Position numbers and translations under genes: made by a program. Shown here in pieces: positions 53,215-61,468 of a stretch of DNA of 64,000 nt. Source of the DNA: Variovorax fucosicus (GTDB taxonomy: Bacteria > Pseudomonadota > Gammaproteobacteria > Burkholderiales > Burkholderiaceae_C); NCBI RefSeq assembly GCF_030316825.1, contig NZ_JASZYU010000004.1, positions 519,249-583,248 of the forward strand. Reading direction: 5' to 3'. How positions within the stretch are numbered: the first letter of the stretch is position 1; every line of letters starts with the position of its first letter. The notes beneath the pieces are model-generated. The model was not told where the DNA came from, did not search any database, and worked only from the letters and a program-made list of their open reading frames with translations.

Positions 53215-54510
53215 TCAGCCCGGCCGCTGCATCCGGCAGCTGGTGGGCATTTCGGCGCGTGAGGCCTCGATGGTCTTGACCACGCGAAAGCCGTAGCCCG
53301 AGCCTTCGACGTCGAACTTCACGCCGGGTGCGCCCTGCCTGTCCATCACGCCGACCACCAGCTGCTGCTGGAACTGGTGGTCGGCGGCGCGCATGCGCCC
53401 GCGTTGGCCGGCAAACGTGACATCGGCGGATTCGAGCGCCCGCGCCACCGGCACCGCGTCGGTGCTCGCGGCGCGCTCGAGCGCCTGTGCCAGCGCCTCG
53501 ACCAGCAACTGCATGCGCATGTGCACATAGTCGTCGGCCGGCTTCGGAAAACGTGCGCGAAACGACTGGTAGAACGCTTCCGACGCGGGCGTCTGCACGT
53601 TCGGCAGCCAGTCGGCCACCGCTGCGACGCGACCGATGCCGGCTTCGCCGATCGCCGCGGGCGCACCGAGCGCGTTGCCATAGAACGTGTAGAACTTGCC
53701 CTGGTAGCCGACCTCGCGCGCCGCCTTCACCAGCAGCGTGAGGTCGTTGCCCCAGTTGCCGGTGACCACGGCCTGTGCGCCGCTTGCAAGGATCTTGCTC
53801 GCGTAGGGGGAAAAGTCCTTCACGCGGCCCATCGGATGCAACTCGTCGCCCACCACCTGCACATCGGGCCGCAGCTGGACAAATTGCCGCTTCGTTTCGC
53901 GCAGCACCGCCTGGCCGAAGCTGTAATCCTGGCCGATCAGGTAGACCCTCTTGAGCGCCGCGTCGTCTTTCATCACATCCATCAGGGCGGTCACGCGCAT
54001 GTCGGCATGCGCGTCGAAACGAAAGTGCCAGAAGCTGCAGCGCTCGTTGGTGAGCACCGGATCGACCGCCGAGTAGTTGAGGAAGATCACGCGGCGCGAA
54101 GGGTCGCGCTCGTTGTTCTTGTCGATCGCGTCGAGCAGCGCGGCCGCGGTGGCCGACGAGTTGCCCTGCAGCACGATGCGCGCGCCATCGTCCATGGCCG
54201 CACGCAAGGCCGACAGCGCCTCCTCGTTCTGGCCCTTGCTGTCGTAGCGGTCGAGCTGTAGCTGCCGAGCGCCCCCCGGCAGCTTGATGCCGCCGCGCGC
54301 ATTGACCCGCTCCACGGCCCACAGCAGGTTGCGGAACACAGCCTCGCCGGTATTGGCGAAAGGGCCGCTCATGCTTTCGACCAGCGCCAGCCGGATCGGC
54401 TGCACGGCCTGTGCATGCAGCGGCAGAGCCGCCGATGCCGCGAGCGTGCTGCCTAGCGCCAGCGCACCGGATTTCAAGACCCGGCGACGCGAAATATCGG
54501 GGAGATTCAT
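53215..54510 (-). CDS. Branched-chain amino acid-type ABC substrate-binding protein (orphan)
   Basis: A 431-residue exported binding protein of the LivJ-like family. The N-terminus SRRRVLKSGALALGSTLAASAALPLHAQA is a twin-arginine-like or long Sec signal. The fold begins with IRLALVESMSGPFANTGEA. No permease or ATPase genes adjoin, so it must share membrane components, perhaps the liv system. Its divergent neighbour is hsp20, and the aminotransferase gene follows. The ligand is unknown. Confidence 0.88.
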   Translation of the reverse strand: MNLPDISRRRVLKSGALALGSTLAASAALPLHAQAVQPIRLALVESMSGPFANTGEAVFRNLLWAVERVNARGGIKLPGGARQLQLDRYDSKGQNEEALSALRAAMDDGARIVLQGNSSATAAALLDAIDKNNERDPSRRVIFLNYSAVDPVLTNERCSFWHFRFDAHADMRVTALMDVMKDDAALKRVYLIGQDYSFGQAVLRETKRQFVQLRPDVQVVGDELHPMGRVKDFSPYASKILASGAQAVVTGNWGNDLTLLVKAAREVGYQGKFYTFYGNALGAPAAIGEAGIGRVAAVADWLPNVQTPASEAFYQSFRARFPKPADDYVHMRMQLLVEALAQALERAASTDAVPVARALESADVTFAGQRGRMRAADHQFQQQLVVGVMDRQGAPGVKFDVEGSGYGFRVVKTIEASRAEMPTSCRMQRPG

Positions 54511-54513
54511 GCT

Positions 54514-54541
54514 CTTGAAACGCGCCTGCAGATGCCTAGAT
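54514..54541 (+). promoter_or_regulatory. Candidate heat-shock (sigma-32) promoter of hsp20
   Basis: CTTGAAA at 54514-54520 matches the sigma-32 -35 consensus exactly. GCCTAGAT at 54534-54541, 13 bases later, is a partial match to CCCCATNT. The element would leave a leader of roughly 95 bases before hsp20. The -10 is weak, so the call is tentative. Confidence 0.4.
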
Positions 54542-54643
54542 GAGATGGCATGCGGCACGCATTGATGGAAAGGCCGCGCAGTGTAAGGGACACACATTCT
54601 TGTCCCCCTTGTCTCCATCTTTCATTCGATTCAGGAGTTCATC

Positions 54644-55018
54644 ATGTTCTTTGCACCCGCAGTTCGCACCTTCTCTCCCCGCTTCCACGACCGCAGCTTC
54701 GAGCGCTTCGTCAACCAGGCCTTCTCCAGCGCCTCGACCGCGCGCCAGGGCGTGAAAGTTGAACAGGACGACGCCAGCTGGACCTTGTCGCTCGACGTGC
54801 CCGGCCTCTCGCGTGAAGACCTGAGCATCAGCATTGAAGGCGCCGTTGTTCGCATCGAGAGCAAGGCCGAAGCCGCGCGCCAGGTCAAGGCCGCCTACGA
54901 GTTGCCGCTCGACATCGACGCCGCCGCCAGCGAAGCCAGACTTGTGAATGGCGTGCTGACGCTCAAGCTCGGCAAGCGGATTCCGGTTAGCACCAAAGTC
55001 GAGTTGTCGATCCAGTAA
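54644..55018 (+). CDS. Small heat shock protein, Hsp20/alpha-crystallin family
   Basis: A 124-residue chaperone that binds unfolding proteins. The alpha-crystallin domain spans about residues 35-118 (WTLSLDVPGLSREDLSISIEG; YELPLDIDA; ARLVNGVLTLKLGKR). The usual C-terminal I-x-I/V anchor is not obvious; the end reads VELSIQ. AGGAG lies just ahead of the ATG. In the leader, CTCC at 54613-54616 can pair with GGAG at 54634-54637, which might mask the ribosome site at low temperature. An intrinsic terminator follows. Confidence 0.93.
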   Translation: MFFAPAVRTFSPRFHDRSFERFVNQAFSSASTARQGVKVEQDDASWTLSLDVPGLSREDLSISIEGAVVRIESKAEAARQVKAAYELPLDIDAAASEARLVNGVLTLKLGKRIPVSTKVELSIQ

Positions 55019-55036
55019 CTGCCCCCGAAAACAACG

Positions 55037-55067
55037 GGCCGGTAACTTCTTGTTGCCGGCCTTTTTT
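55037..55067 (+). terminator. Intrinsic terminator after hsp20
   Basis: GGCCGGTAAC at 55037-55046 pairs with GTTGCCGGCC at 55052-55061 (with one G-T pair), a five-base loop lies between, and six T follow at 55062-55067. It is 19 bases past the hsp20 stop. Confidence 0.92.
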
Positions 55068-55202
55068 ACGTGTGAGGCGACAATCGGGTCGAACACCCCC
55101 TGCATTCAGTAACCTTTTTTCAAATACTTTTTTCTTATATGAACTTCAGCCTGGGACCGGTTTTGCCGACTCGAGGCTGATGTTTTTCTTGAAGCAGGCC
55201 CG

Positions 55203-55910
55203 ATGATCACGCATTTGCAAGCAGCCAGTCCCGGCGCACGCGCCGACACCTTGCTCGTTTTCTTGCCAGGTGCCTTTCTGAAGCTGGAAGACTTCGAGCG
55301 CGAGGGCTTCGTGAGCGCGGTGCGCGAACACAATCTGGCCGCCGACGTGATGCTGGTCGACGCCAACGTCTCCTATTACTACGACCAGTCCTTCATCGAG
55401 CGCCTGCATGCGGGCGTGATCGAACCACAGCGCGCAAGGGGCTACCAATCGATCTGGCTGGTCGGTATCTCGATCGGTGGCTTTGGCGCGCTGATCCATG
55501 AACTGGCGCGTCCGGGCCGTGTCGATGGCATTGTCGCCCTCGCGCCTTACCTCGGGCGCCGACCGCTCGGCGCCGAAATCCTCAAGGCCGGCGGCCTGCG
55601 TGCGTGGCGCCAACCCGACGGGCCGCCGCCCGACGACGAAGCCGACCGCAAGCTGTGGCCCTGGCTGCAGCAATATGCCGACCCCGCGGCCTCCAGGCAC
55701 ATACCCCCGCTGTACCTGGGCTACGGCCTCAGCGACCGCTTCGCAGCGAACCACCGGCTGTTGGCCGAGGTGCTGCCCGAAGGCCACGTGTTCACTACGG
55801 AAGGCGGCCACGACTGGCCGCAGTGGGCTGACCTCTGGCGCCAGATGCTCGACGTGCTGCCGTTGCCGGTCCACAGCGCGGCGCCTGTGCCGCTGACCGT
55901 GGACGTCTGA
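55203..55910 (+). CDS. Alpha/beta hydrolase family protein
   Basis: A 235-residue cytoplasmic hydrolase. LLVFLPGAF near residue 18 gives the oxyanion strand, GISIGG near 89-94 the nucleophile elbow with serine, and GGHDW near 200 a probable catalytic histidine. The substrate is unknown. An AT-rich segment at about 55110-55140 (TTTTTTCAAATAC and CTTATATG) may be its promoter. It is seven bases before the PLD-family gene and likely cotranscribed with it. Confidence 0.8.
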   Translation: MITHLQAASPGARADTLLVFLPGAFLKLEDFEREGFVSAVREHNLAADVMLVDANVSYYYDQSFIERLHAGVIEPQRARGYQSIWLVGISIGGFGALIHELARPGRVDGIVALAPYLGRRPLGAEILKAGGLRAWRQPDGPPPDDEADRKLWPWLQQYADPAASRHIPPLYLGYGLSDRFAANHRLLAEVLPEGHVFTTEGGHDWPQWADLWRQMLDVLPLPVHSAAPVPLTVDV

Positions 55911-55917
55911 ACCCGCA

Positions 55918-56517
55918 GTGCCTTCCCTCTTCCGATCTGTCCCGCTGGCCCTGACGGCGGCCGCGCTGGCGCTGCCGCTGCAGGCGTCCGAGGTCGTCGC
56001 CGTGCCGTCACCGGACGCCCGTGCAACGGCCGAGGTGTTTTTCTCGCCCGGCGCGAACACCGACCGCGCCATTGCCGCCGCGATTGCCGACGCCCGCACC
56101 CGCGTATGGATTGCCGGCTACTTCTTCACCTCGTCGGTGGTGGCAAAGGCGCTGGACGAGGCCCATGCACGCAAAGTCGACGTGCGGGTGGTGCTCGACC
56201 GCTCCCAGGTGACGCAGCGCTATTCCAGCGCCACCTTCTTTCACAACCGCGGCGTGCCGCTCTGGATCAACGCACGCTATCCGGTGATGCACCACAAGTT
56301 TCTGGTGATCGATGCGGGAACGGTCGGCTTCGGCTCGATGAATTTCACCCGTGCAGGTGCACAGCAGAACGCTGAAAACTTCAACCTGTTCCGGCGCTGG
56401 CCGCAGCTCGCGCAGACCTATGGACGCGAGTTCCAGCGGCTCGAGCGCGAATCGGAGCGCTACCGGCCGGGCATGACCTTCGACGCGGACAGCGCAGCCG
56501 GCGAGAAGGCGGAATAG
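55918..56517 (+). CDS. PLD-family nuclease-like exported protein, single HKD
   Basis: A 199-residue protein of the bacterial Nuc/EndA branch of the phospholipase D superfamily. There is one HKD motif, HHKFLVIDAGTVGFGSMN near residues 121-138, so it should act as a dimer. A signal peptide (LALTAAALALPLQAS) indicates a periplasmic nuclease or phosphodiesterase. The GTG at 55918 is the only fitting start, seven bases after the hydrolase stop. A related two-motif PLD lipoprotein is encoded at 14273-15922. Confidence 0.88.
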   Translation: MPSLFRSVPLALTAAALALPLQASEVVAVPSPDARATAEVFFSPGANTDRAIAAAIADARTRVWIAGYFFTSSVVAKALDEAHARKVDVRVVLDRSQVTQRYSSATFFHNRGVPLWINARYPVMHHKFLVIDAGTVGFGSMNFTRAGAQQNAENFNLFRRWPQLAQTYGREFQRLERESERYRPGMTFDADSAAGEKAE

Positions 56518-56523
56518 ACCGCC

Positions 56524-57561
56524 TCAGGCCGCCGCCAGCGCATCGAGCGGCCAGCGCGGCTTGACGTCGAAGGCATAGCGCGCGGAGGCTTTCTCCATGC
56601 CCGCCTGCAGCCGCATGGCCGCTGCCATCGCGATCATCGCGCCGTTGTCCGTGCACAAATGCAGCTCGGGGTAGTGCACGCGCACGCCACGCTTCGCGCA
56701 GGCGGCATCGAGCTGCCGGCGCAGATCCCGGTTGGCGCCCACGCCACCGGCCACGACGAGCCGGCTCATGCCGGTCGCGTCGAGCGCGGCCAGACTCTTT
56801 TTCAGCAGCACTTCGACGATGGCCGCCTGCGTCGACGCGGCCAGGTCGGCCTTGCGGGCTTCCAGTTCTTCACCGAGCTTTTTCGCCTGCGTCATGACGG
56901 CTGTCTTGAGCCCGGCAAACGAGAAATCAAGGTCGCCGCTGTGCAGCAGGGGGCGCGGCAACCTGAATGCGGCCGGGTCGCCCTGCTCCGCCAGTTTGGC
57001 GAGCCACGGGCCGCCCGGGTATGGCAGGCCCATGAGCTTGGCGCTCTTGTCGAAGGCCTCGCCAGCCGCGTCATCGATGGTTTCGCCGAGGATCTCGTAG
57101 CGCCCCACGCCGTCGACCCGCATCAACTGGGTGTGGCCGCCCGACACCAGCAGCGCAACGAACGGAAACTCGGGCGGGTCGGCGCTGAGAAACGGCGAGA
57201 GCAGGTGCCCCTCCAGATGGTGTACGCCGAGCACCGGCTTGCCGAGCGCCGCACCCAGCGCGCAGGCCACCCCGGCGCCGACCAGCAGGGCACCGGCCAG
57301 ACCCGGGCCGCGCGTGTAGGCCACCACGTCAACCTCGGCCAGATGGCGGCCGGCTTCGTCGAACACCGTCTGCGCGAGCGGCAGCACGCGCCGGATGTGG
57401 TCGCGGCTGGCCAGCTCCGGCACCACGCCGCCGTAGGCCTGGTGCATCGCGATCTGGCTGTGCAGCGCATGCGCGCGCAAGAGCGGCGTGGCGCCGCCCT
57501 GCGACTCGACGAGGGCCACGCCGGTTTCGTCGCACGACGATTCGATTCCCAGAACAAGCAT
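56524..57561 (-). CDS. tsaD: tRNA N6-adenosine threonylcarbamoyltransferase TsaD
   Basis: A 345-residue essential enzyme that attaches the threonylcarbamoyl group at A37 of tRNAs reading ANN codons, together with TsaB and TsaE. The N-terminal LGIESSCDETGVAL, the metal-binding histidines H115 and H119 in HHLEGHLLSP and LVSGGHTQLM are intact. It is convergent with the PLD-family gene and divergent from nasR, about 91 bases apart. Confidence 0.97.
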   Translation of the reverse strand: MLVLGIESSCDETGVALVESQGGATPLLRAHALHSQIAMHQAYGGVVPELASRDHIRRVLPLAQTVFDEAGRHLAEVDVVAYTRGPGLAGALLVGAGVACALGAALGKPVLGVHHLEGHLLSPFLSADPPEFPFVALLVSGGHTQLMRVDGVGRYEILGETIDDAAGEAFDKSAKLMGLPYPGGPWLAKLAEQGDPAAFRLPRPLLHSGDLDFSFAGLKTAVMTQAKKLGEELEARKADLAASTQAAIVEVLLKKSLAALDATGMSRLVVAGGVGANRDLRRQLDAACAKRGVRVHYPELHLCTDNGAMIAMAAAMRLQAGMEKASARYAFDVKPRWPLDALAAA

Positions 57562-57652
57562 GGGGCGAGTTTAGGGGGCGCACACTTTCGGGGCACGAAT
57601 GTTGCTCCATATCCCTCCAACAGAGGAGAGGCGCGCTCGCCCCCCCAACACG

Positions 57653-58912
57653 ATGAAATCCGGACTGAGCTTTCTTGTCGCGGCCCGCCGATGCGAAATC
57701 GACGAGCTGGATCAGCTCGCGCGCACCAGCGAGCTGGTCGGCACGATCGGGCGGCTGGTGCACGCGCTGCAGCGCGAGCGTGGGCTCTCCAACGTGCTGC
57801 TGGCGTCGCAGGGGCAGCGCTATGCGCAGCAGCGCAGCGCGCAGATCGGCGAATGCATCCGGCTCGAGCACGACGTACGCACCGGCTTCGACCGGCTCGA
57901 AACCGAGGGCCGCCGCATCGGCAACGGCACCCGCTTGTTCAGCCGCATCGCCTGGGTGTTGCCCGGGCTGGACGCCCTGCCCGTGCTGCGACGCCGCATC
58001 GGTGCACTGGAAGTCGGCGCGGCCGACGCCACCGCGGCGTTTGCCAAGCTGATCGCCGGACTGCTCGCCGTGGTGTTCGAGGCCGCCGATGGCGCCACCG
58101 ACCCCGAAATCTCGCGGCTGCTCGCTGCCATGTTCAATTTCATGCAGGGCAAGGAATTCGCGGGTCAGGAGCGCGCCTGCGGTGCGGCGGCCTTTGTCGA
58201 AGGGCGCAACGACCCGCTGCGCCAGCAGCAATGGCTGCAGCTGATCACGGCCCAGGAACGCTGCTTCAACGTGTTCGCCGATTTCGCCGGCCCCGCGCTG
58301 ACCGAGGTCTGGCGCCACAGCCAGCCCGCGGCCGAGCTGGCCGAGCTCGAACGGCTGCGCCGCGTTGCGCATTCGGCGCCCGCCGGTGCGACGCTCGACC
58401 GCGAACTCAGCACCACCTGGTTCGACTGCTGCTCGCTGCGCATCGATGCAATGAAGGCGGTGGAAGAACGGCTGGCAGCCGACCTGCGCACCCTCTGCGC
58501 CGGCAAGATCGCCGAAGCCCGCGCCGAGGCCGAGACGCACCAGGCCTTGCTCGACCAGCTGGTGGCCGACACCGACGCGCGCACCGCCCGGGCCACCACC
58601 TTCTTCGACGACCCCGAACTGGCGCCGGCCGCGCCCTATGGTCACCAGCTCGAGCGCTCGATTCTCGAAATGCTGCAGGAGCAGTCGCAGCGGCTGCAGG
58701 CCATGAGCGACGAGCTCGACACGGTGCGCGCCACCCTCAACGAGCGCAAGCTGGTCGAGCGCGCCAAGGGCCTCCTGATGGCACATCGCCGGATGACCGA
58801 GGAAGAAGCCCACAAGATGCTGCGGCAGACCGCGATGAACCAGAACCGCCGCCTCGTCGACGTGGCGGAATCGGTGCTGTCGATGGCCGAATACCTGCCC
58901 GGCAGCACCTGA
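57653..58912 (+). CDS. nasR: Nitrate-responsive antiterminator NasR (NIT and ANTAR domains)
   Basis: A 419-residue RNA-binding regulator. The NIT domain covers about residues 25-250, starting with TIGRLVHALQRERGLSNVLLAS and containing further Arg contacts for nitrate/nitrite. A helical connector and a C-terminal ANTAR domain near 350-410 follow (LNERKLVERAKGLLMAHRRMTEEEAHKML), with the conserved AKGLLM and AxR/T signature. With nitrate bound it should prevent termination in the leader ahead of nrtA, just downstream. The start at 57653 (MKSGLSFLV) fits the family; 57599 would add 18 non-conserved residues. Confidence 0.92.
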   Translation: MKSGLSFLVAARRCEIDELDQLARTSELVGTIGRLVHALQRERGLSNVLLASQGQRYAQQRSAQIGECIRLEHDVRTGFDRLETEGRRIGNGTRLFSRIAWVLPGLDALPVLRRRIGALEVGAADATAAFAKLIAGLLAVVFEAADGATDPEISRLLAAMFNFMQGKEFAGQERACGAAAFVEGRNDPLRQQQWLQLITAQERCFNVFADFAGPALTEVWRHSQPAAELAELERLRRVAHSAPAGATLDRELSTTWFDCCSLRIDAMKAVEERLAADLRTLCAGKIAEARAEAETHQALLDQLVADTDARTARATTFFDDPELAPAAPYGHQLERSILEMLQEQSQRLQAMSDELDTVRATLNERKLVERAKGLLMAHRRMTEEEAHKMLRQTAMNQNRRLVDVAESVLSMAEYLPGST

Positions 58913-59087
58913 ATTGGTGCGCTGCACAACAGGGGTGCCGCCCCCCGGGGCGTTTGAGCAGGATCAGCCTCCAGCGCTGATGCCAAGGGCGCCGACAGCT
59001 ATTAATTTGATAGCAATTCATCTTCGATATCAGCTGGCACGCTGCTTGCTTTCAGTCTTCGCATAGACCGACGAAGGTCTGCAGGCA

Positions 59088-59113
59088 GGCGGCATCCAAT
59101 GGCGGGTGTCGCT
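59088..59113 (+). ncRNA. ANTAR-type RNA hairpin (P2) in the nrtA leader
   Basis: A ten-pair stem (three outer pairs plus seven) closes the hexaloop AATGGC, with A1 and G4 as in known ANTAR substrates. The P1 partner at 59065-59080 also has a six-base loop (GACGAA) with G4 but G instead of A at position 1. Confidence 0.65.
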
Positions 59114-59126
59114 CACCGAACAGGAC

Positions 59127-59192
59127 AAAGGCGTCCTTACCTCGCACTGGCTCGGCTTCGAGCCGGCCGTGCGCGGTGAGGACGCCTTTTTT
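59127..59192 (+). terminator. Conditional intrinsic terminator in the nrtA leader
   Basis: AAAGGCGTCC (59127-59136) is the exact complement of GGACGCCTTT (59180-59189), extended by TTACC/GGTGA. Inner stems GCAC/GTGC and GGCTCG/CGAGCC stack above it. A run of six T (59187-59192) follows. The structure would block nrtA transcription unless NasR binds upstream. Confidence 0.88.
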
Positions 59193-59230
59193 GTTTTTCG
59201 CCTCTTCTTTTTTTGACCGGAGTTCGCCCC

Positions 59231-60475
59231 ATGACCGATGCGCTGAAATTCAAGCTGAGCCGACGCACCGTCCTTCAAACCGCCGCTGCCGCTGCGGTGG
59301 GAATCAACCCTGCGCTGCGCGCTGCGGTCTGGGCCCAAGGCTCGGACAAGCCCGAAAAGGAGGAAGTCAAGATCGGCTTCATTCCACTCACCGACTGCGC
59401 CAGCGTGGTCATGGCCTCGGTGCTCGGCATCGACAAGAAATACGGCGTGAAGATCGTGCCGAGCAAGGAAGCCAGCTGGGCCGGCGTGCGCGACAAGCTG
59501 GTGAACGGCGACTTGGACTTCGCCCATGTGCTGTACGGCCTGGTCTACGGCGTGCACCTCGGCATCGGCGGCCCCAAGAAGGACATGGCCGTGCTCATGA
59601 CCCTCAACAACAACGGCCAGGCCATCACGCTCAGCAAGAAGCTCGCGGACAAGGGCGCAGTCGACGGTGCATCGCTGACCAAGGCGATGGCCGCGGACAA
59701 GCGCGAATACACCTTTGCGCAGACCTTCCCCACCGGCACCCATGCGATGTGGCTGAACTACTGGCTGGCCGCCAACGGCATCAATCCGGTGAAGGACGTG
59801 AAGTCCATCGTGGTGCCGCCACCGCAGATGGTCGCCAACATGCGCATCGGCAACATGGACGGCTTCTGTGTCGGCGAGCCCTGGGGCCACCGCGCGATCA
59901 TGGACGGCATCGGCATCACCGCCATCACGACGCAGGACATCTGGAAAGACCATCCCGAGAAGGTGCTGGGCACCACGGCCGAGTTCGCCAAGAAGTACCC
60001 GAACACGGCGCGCGCCGTGACGGCAGCCATCCTCGAAGCCGGCAAGTGGATCGACACCGGCCTGCAGAACAAGAACAAGATGGCTGAAACCATCGCCGAG
60101 AAGAGCTACGTCAACACCAGCGTCGATGCGATCAACCAGCGCATCCTCGGCCGCTACACCAACGGTCTCGGCAAGAACTGGGACGACCCGAACTTCATGA
60201 AGTTCTACAACGACGGCGCGGTCAACTTCCCGTACCTGTCGGACGGCATGTGGTTCCTGACGCAACACAAGCGCTGGGGCTTGCTGAAGGATCACCCGGA
60301 CTACCTCAAGGTGGCGACCGAGATCAACCAGATCGACATCTACAAGCAGGCCGCCGCGGCCAGCAAGACGCCGGTGCCCAAGGACACGATGCGCAGCAGC
60401 AAGCTGATGGACGGTGTCGTCTGGGATGGCAAGAACCCGAAGGCTTATGCCGACGGATTCAAGATCAAGGCCTGA
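59231..60475 (+). CDS. nrtA: Nitrate ABC transporter substrate-binding protein NrtA
   Basis: A 414-residue periplasmic binding protein. A twin-arginine signal (LSRRTVLQTAAAAAVG) starts at residue 9. The fold begins KIGFIPLTDCASVVMA, and GEPWGHRAIMDG is typical of the nitrate/nitrite group. The ATG at 59231 has GGAG upstream; a start at 59213 would add six residues inside the terminator tail. It delivers nitrate to NrtB and the ATPase encoded downstream. Controlled by the NasR leader. Confidence 0.93.
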   Translation: MTDALKFKLSRRTVLQTAAAAAVGINPALRAAVWAQGSDKPEKEEVKIGFIPLTDCASVVMASVLGIDKKYGVKIVPSKEASWAGVRDKLVNGDLDFAHVLYGLVYGVHLGIGGPKKDMAVLMTLNNNGQAITLSKKLADKGAVDGASLTKAMAADKREYTFAQTFPTGTHAMWLNYWLAANGINPVKDVKSIVVPPPQMVANMRIGNMDGFCVGEPWGHRAIMDGIGITAITTQDIWKDHPEKVLGTTAEFAKKYPNTARAVTAAILEAGKWIDTGLQNKNKMAETIAEKSYVNTSVDAINQRILGRYTNGLGKNWDDPNFMKFYNDGAVNFPYLSDGMWFLTQHKRWGLLKDHPDYLKVATEINQIDIYKQAAAASKTPVPKDTMRSSKLMDGVVWDGKNPKAYADGFKIKA

Positions 60476-60480
60476 GGAGC

Positions 60481-61407
60481 ATGACCATGGTCAGTGCCGT
60501 TTTCCACACCCCGCTCGACGCCGCCGCGTCGCCCCCCGCCGCCACCAGGACGACGGTGTCTTCGGTGAGCAGCCCGGGCGCTGCAACGCCGAAAGCCAAT
60601 GAACCCCGGCCACGCGCCCCACTCGACCTGCGCTGGTTCTGGATGCGCGTGCTGCCGCCGCTGGCCGGCTTCGGCGTGCTGGTGCTGATCTGGGAACTGA
60701 TCGCGATCCGCAGCGCAGGCACCTTCCCCGCCCCCTACGAAACCTGGCTGCAGGCGGTCAAGGTGTTCAGCGACCCGTTCTACAGCAACGGGCCGAACGA
60801 CCAGGGCGTCGGCTGGAACGTGCTGTCGTCGTTGAAGCGCGTGGCGCTGGGCTTTGGCCTGGCGGCGCTGGTCGGCATTCCGGCCGGCTTTGCAATCGGC
60901 CGCTTCGAGTTCATGTCGCGCATGTTCAACCCGCTGATCAGCCTGCTGCGACCGGTGTCGCCGCTGGCCTGGTTGCCGATCGGCCTGCTGGTGTTCAAGG
61001 GCGCCAACCCGGCCGCCATCTGGACCATCTTCATCTGCTCGATCTGGCCGATGATCATCAACACCGCCGTCGGCGTGCAGCGCGTGCCGAGCGACTACAT
61101 GAACGTCGCCAAGGTGCTCAACCTCAGCGAGTGGAAGATCCTCACCAAGATCCTGTTCCCCGCCGTTCTGCCCTACATGCTGACCGGCGTGCGCCTTGCG
61201 GTCGGCACCGCCTGGCTGGTGATCGTCGCGGCCGAGATGCTGACCGGCGGCGTCGGCATCGGCTTCTGGGTGTGGGACGAGTGGAACAACCTCAACGTCA
61301 AGAACATCATCATCGCGATCTTCGTGATCGGCATCGTCGGCCTGATCCTCGAATTCGCGCTCATCAAGATCGCTACCGCATTCACGTTCGAAGAGGTGAA
61401 GTCATGA
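60481..61407 (+). CDS. nrtB: Nitrate ABC transporter permease NrtB
   Basis: A 308-residue permease with six membrane segments after a Pro/Ala-rich N-terminal stretch. The EAA-type loop is NVAKVLNLSEWKILTKILFPAVLP near residues 206-229. ATG at 60481 has GAGGAG immediately upstream and lies five bases after the nrtA stop. It forms the inner membrane channel for nitrate. Confidence 0.94.
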   Translation: MTMVSAVFHTPLDAAASPPAATRTTVSSVSSPGAATPKANEPRPRAPLDLRWFWMRVLPPLAGFGVLVLIWELIAIRSAGTFPAPYETWLQAVKVFSDPFYSNGPNDQGVGWNVLSSLKRVALGFGLAALVGIPAGFAIGRFEFMSRMFNPLISLLRPVSPLAWLPIGLLVFKGANPAAIWTIFICSIWPMIINTAVGVQRVPSDYMNVAKVLNLSEWKILTKILFPAVLPYMLTGVRLAVGTAWLVIVAAEMLTGGVGIGFWVWDEWNNLNVKNIIIAIFVIGIVGLILEFALIKIATAFTFEEVKS

Positions 61408-61412
61408 GCGCC

Positions 61413-61430
61413 GCGCCGGGCCGCCCCAAG
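61413..61430. repeat. Copy of 18-base extragenic repeat in the nrtB-nrtD spacer
   Basis: gcgccgggccgccccaag is identical to 33509-33526. It begins six bases after the nrtB stop in the 61-base spacer and is followed by CAAGCTCGCACCGCAGTGTG, again resembling the repeat type seen in the family. Its presence inside an operon suggests an mRNA-level role. Confidence 0.6.
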
Positions 61431-61468
61431 CAAGCTCGCACCGCAGTGTGCAACACGGAGGTATTCCA

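Larger units (their letters stand above)
58913..59230 (+). promoter_or_regulatory. nrtA leader: ANTAR target hairpins and conditional terminator
   Basis: A gap of 318 bases between nasR and nrtA. A first hairpin AGACC-GACGAA-GGTCT is at 59065-59080. A second, GGC-GGCATCC-AATGGC-GGGTGTC-GCT at 59088-59113, has a six-base loop with A at position 1 and G at position 4, the ANTAR hexaloop signature. A terminator then begins at 59127. The 5' part (58913-59060) has no gene I can support; an AT-rich segment near 58999-59020 (GCTATTAATTTGATAGC) is a perfect inverted-repeat-like block that may hold the promoter or an operator. Confidence 0.75.
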
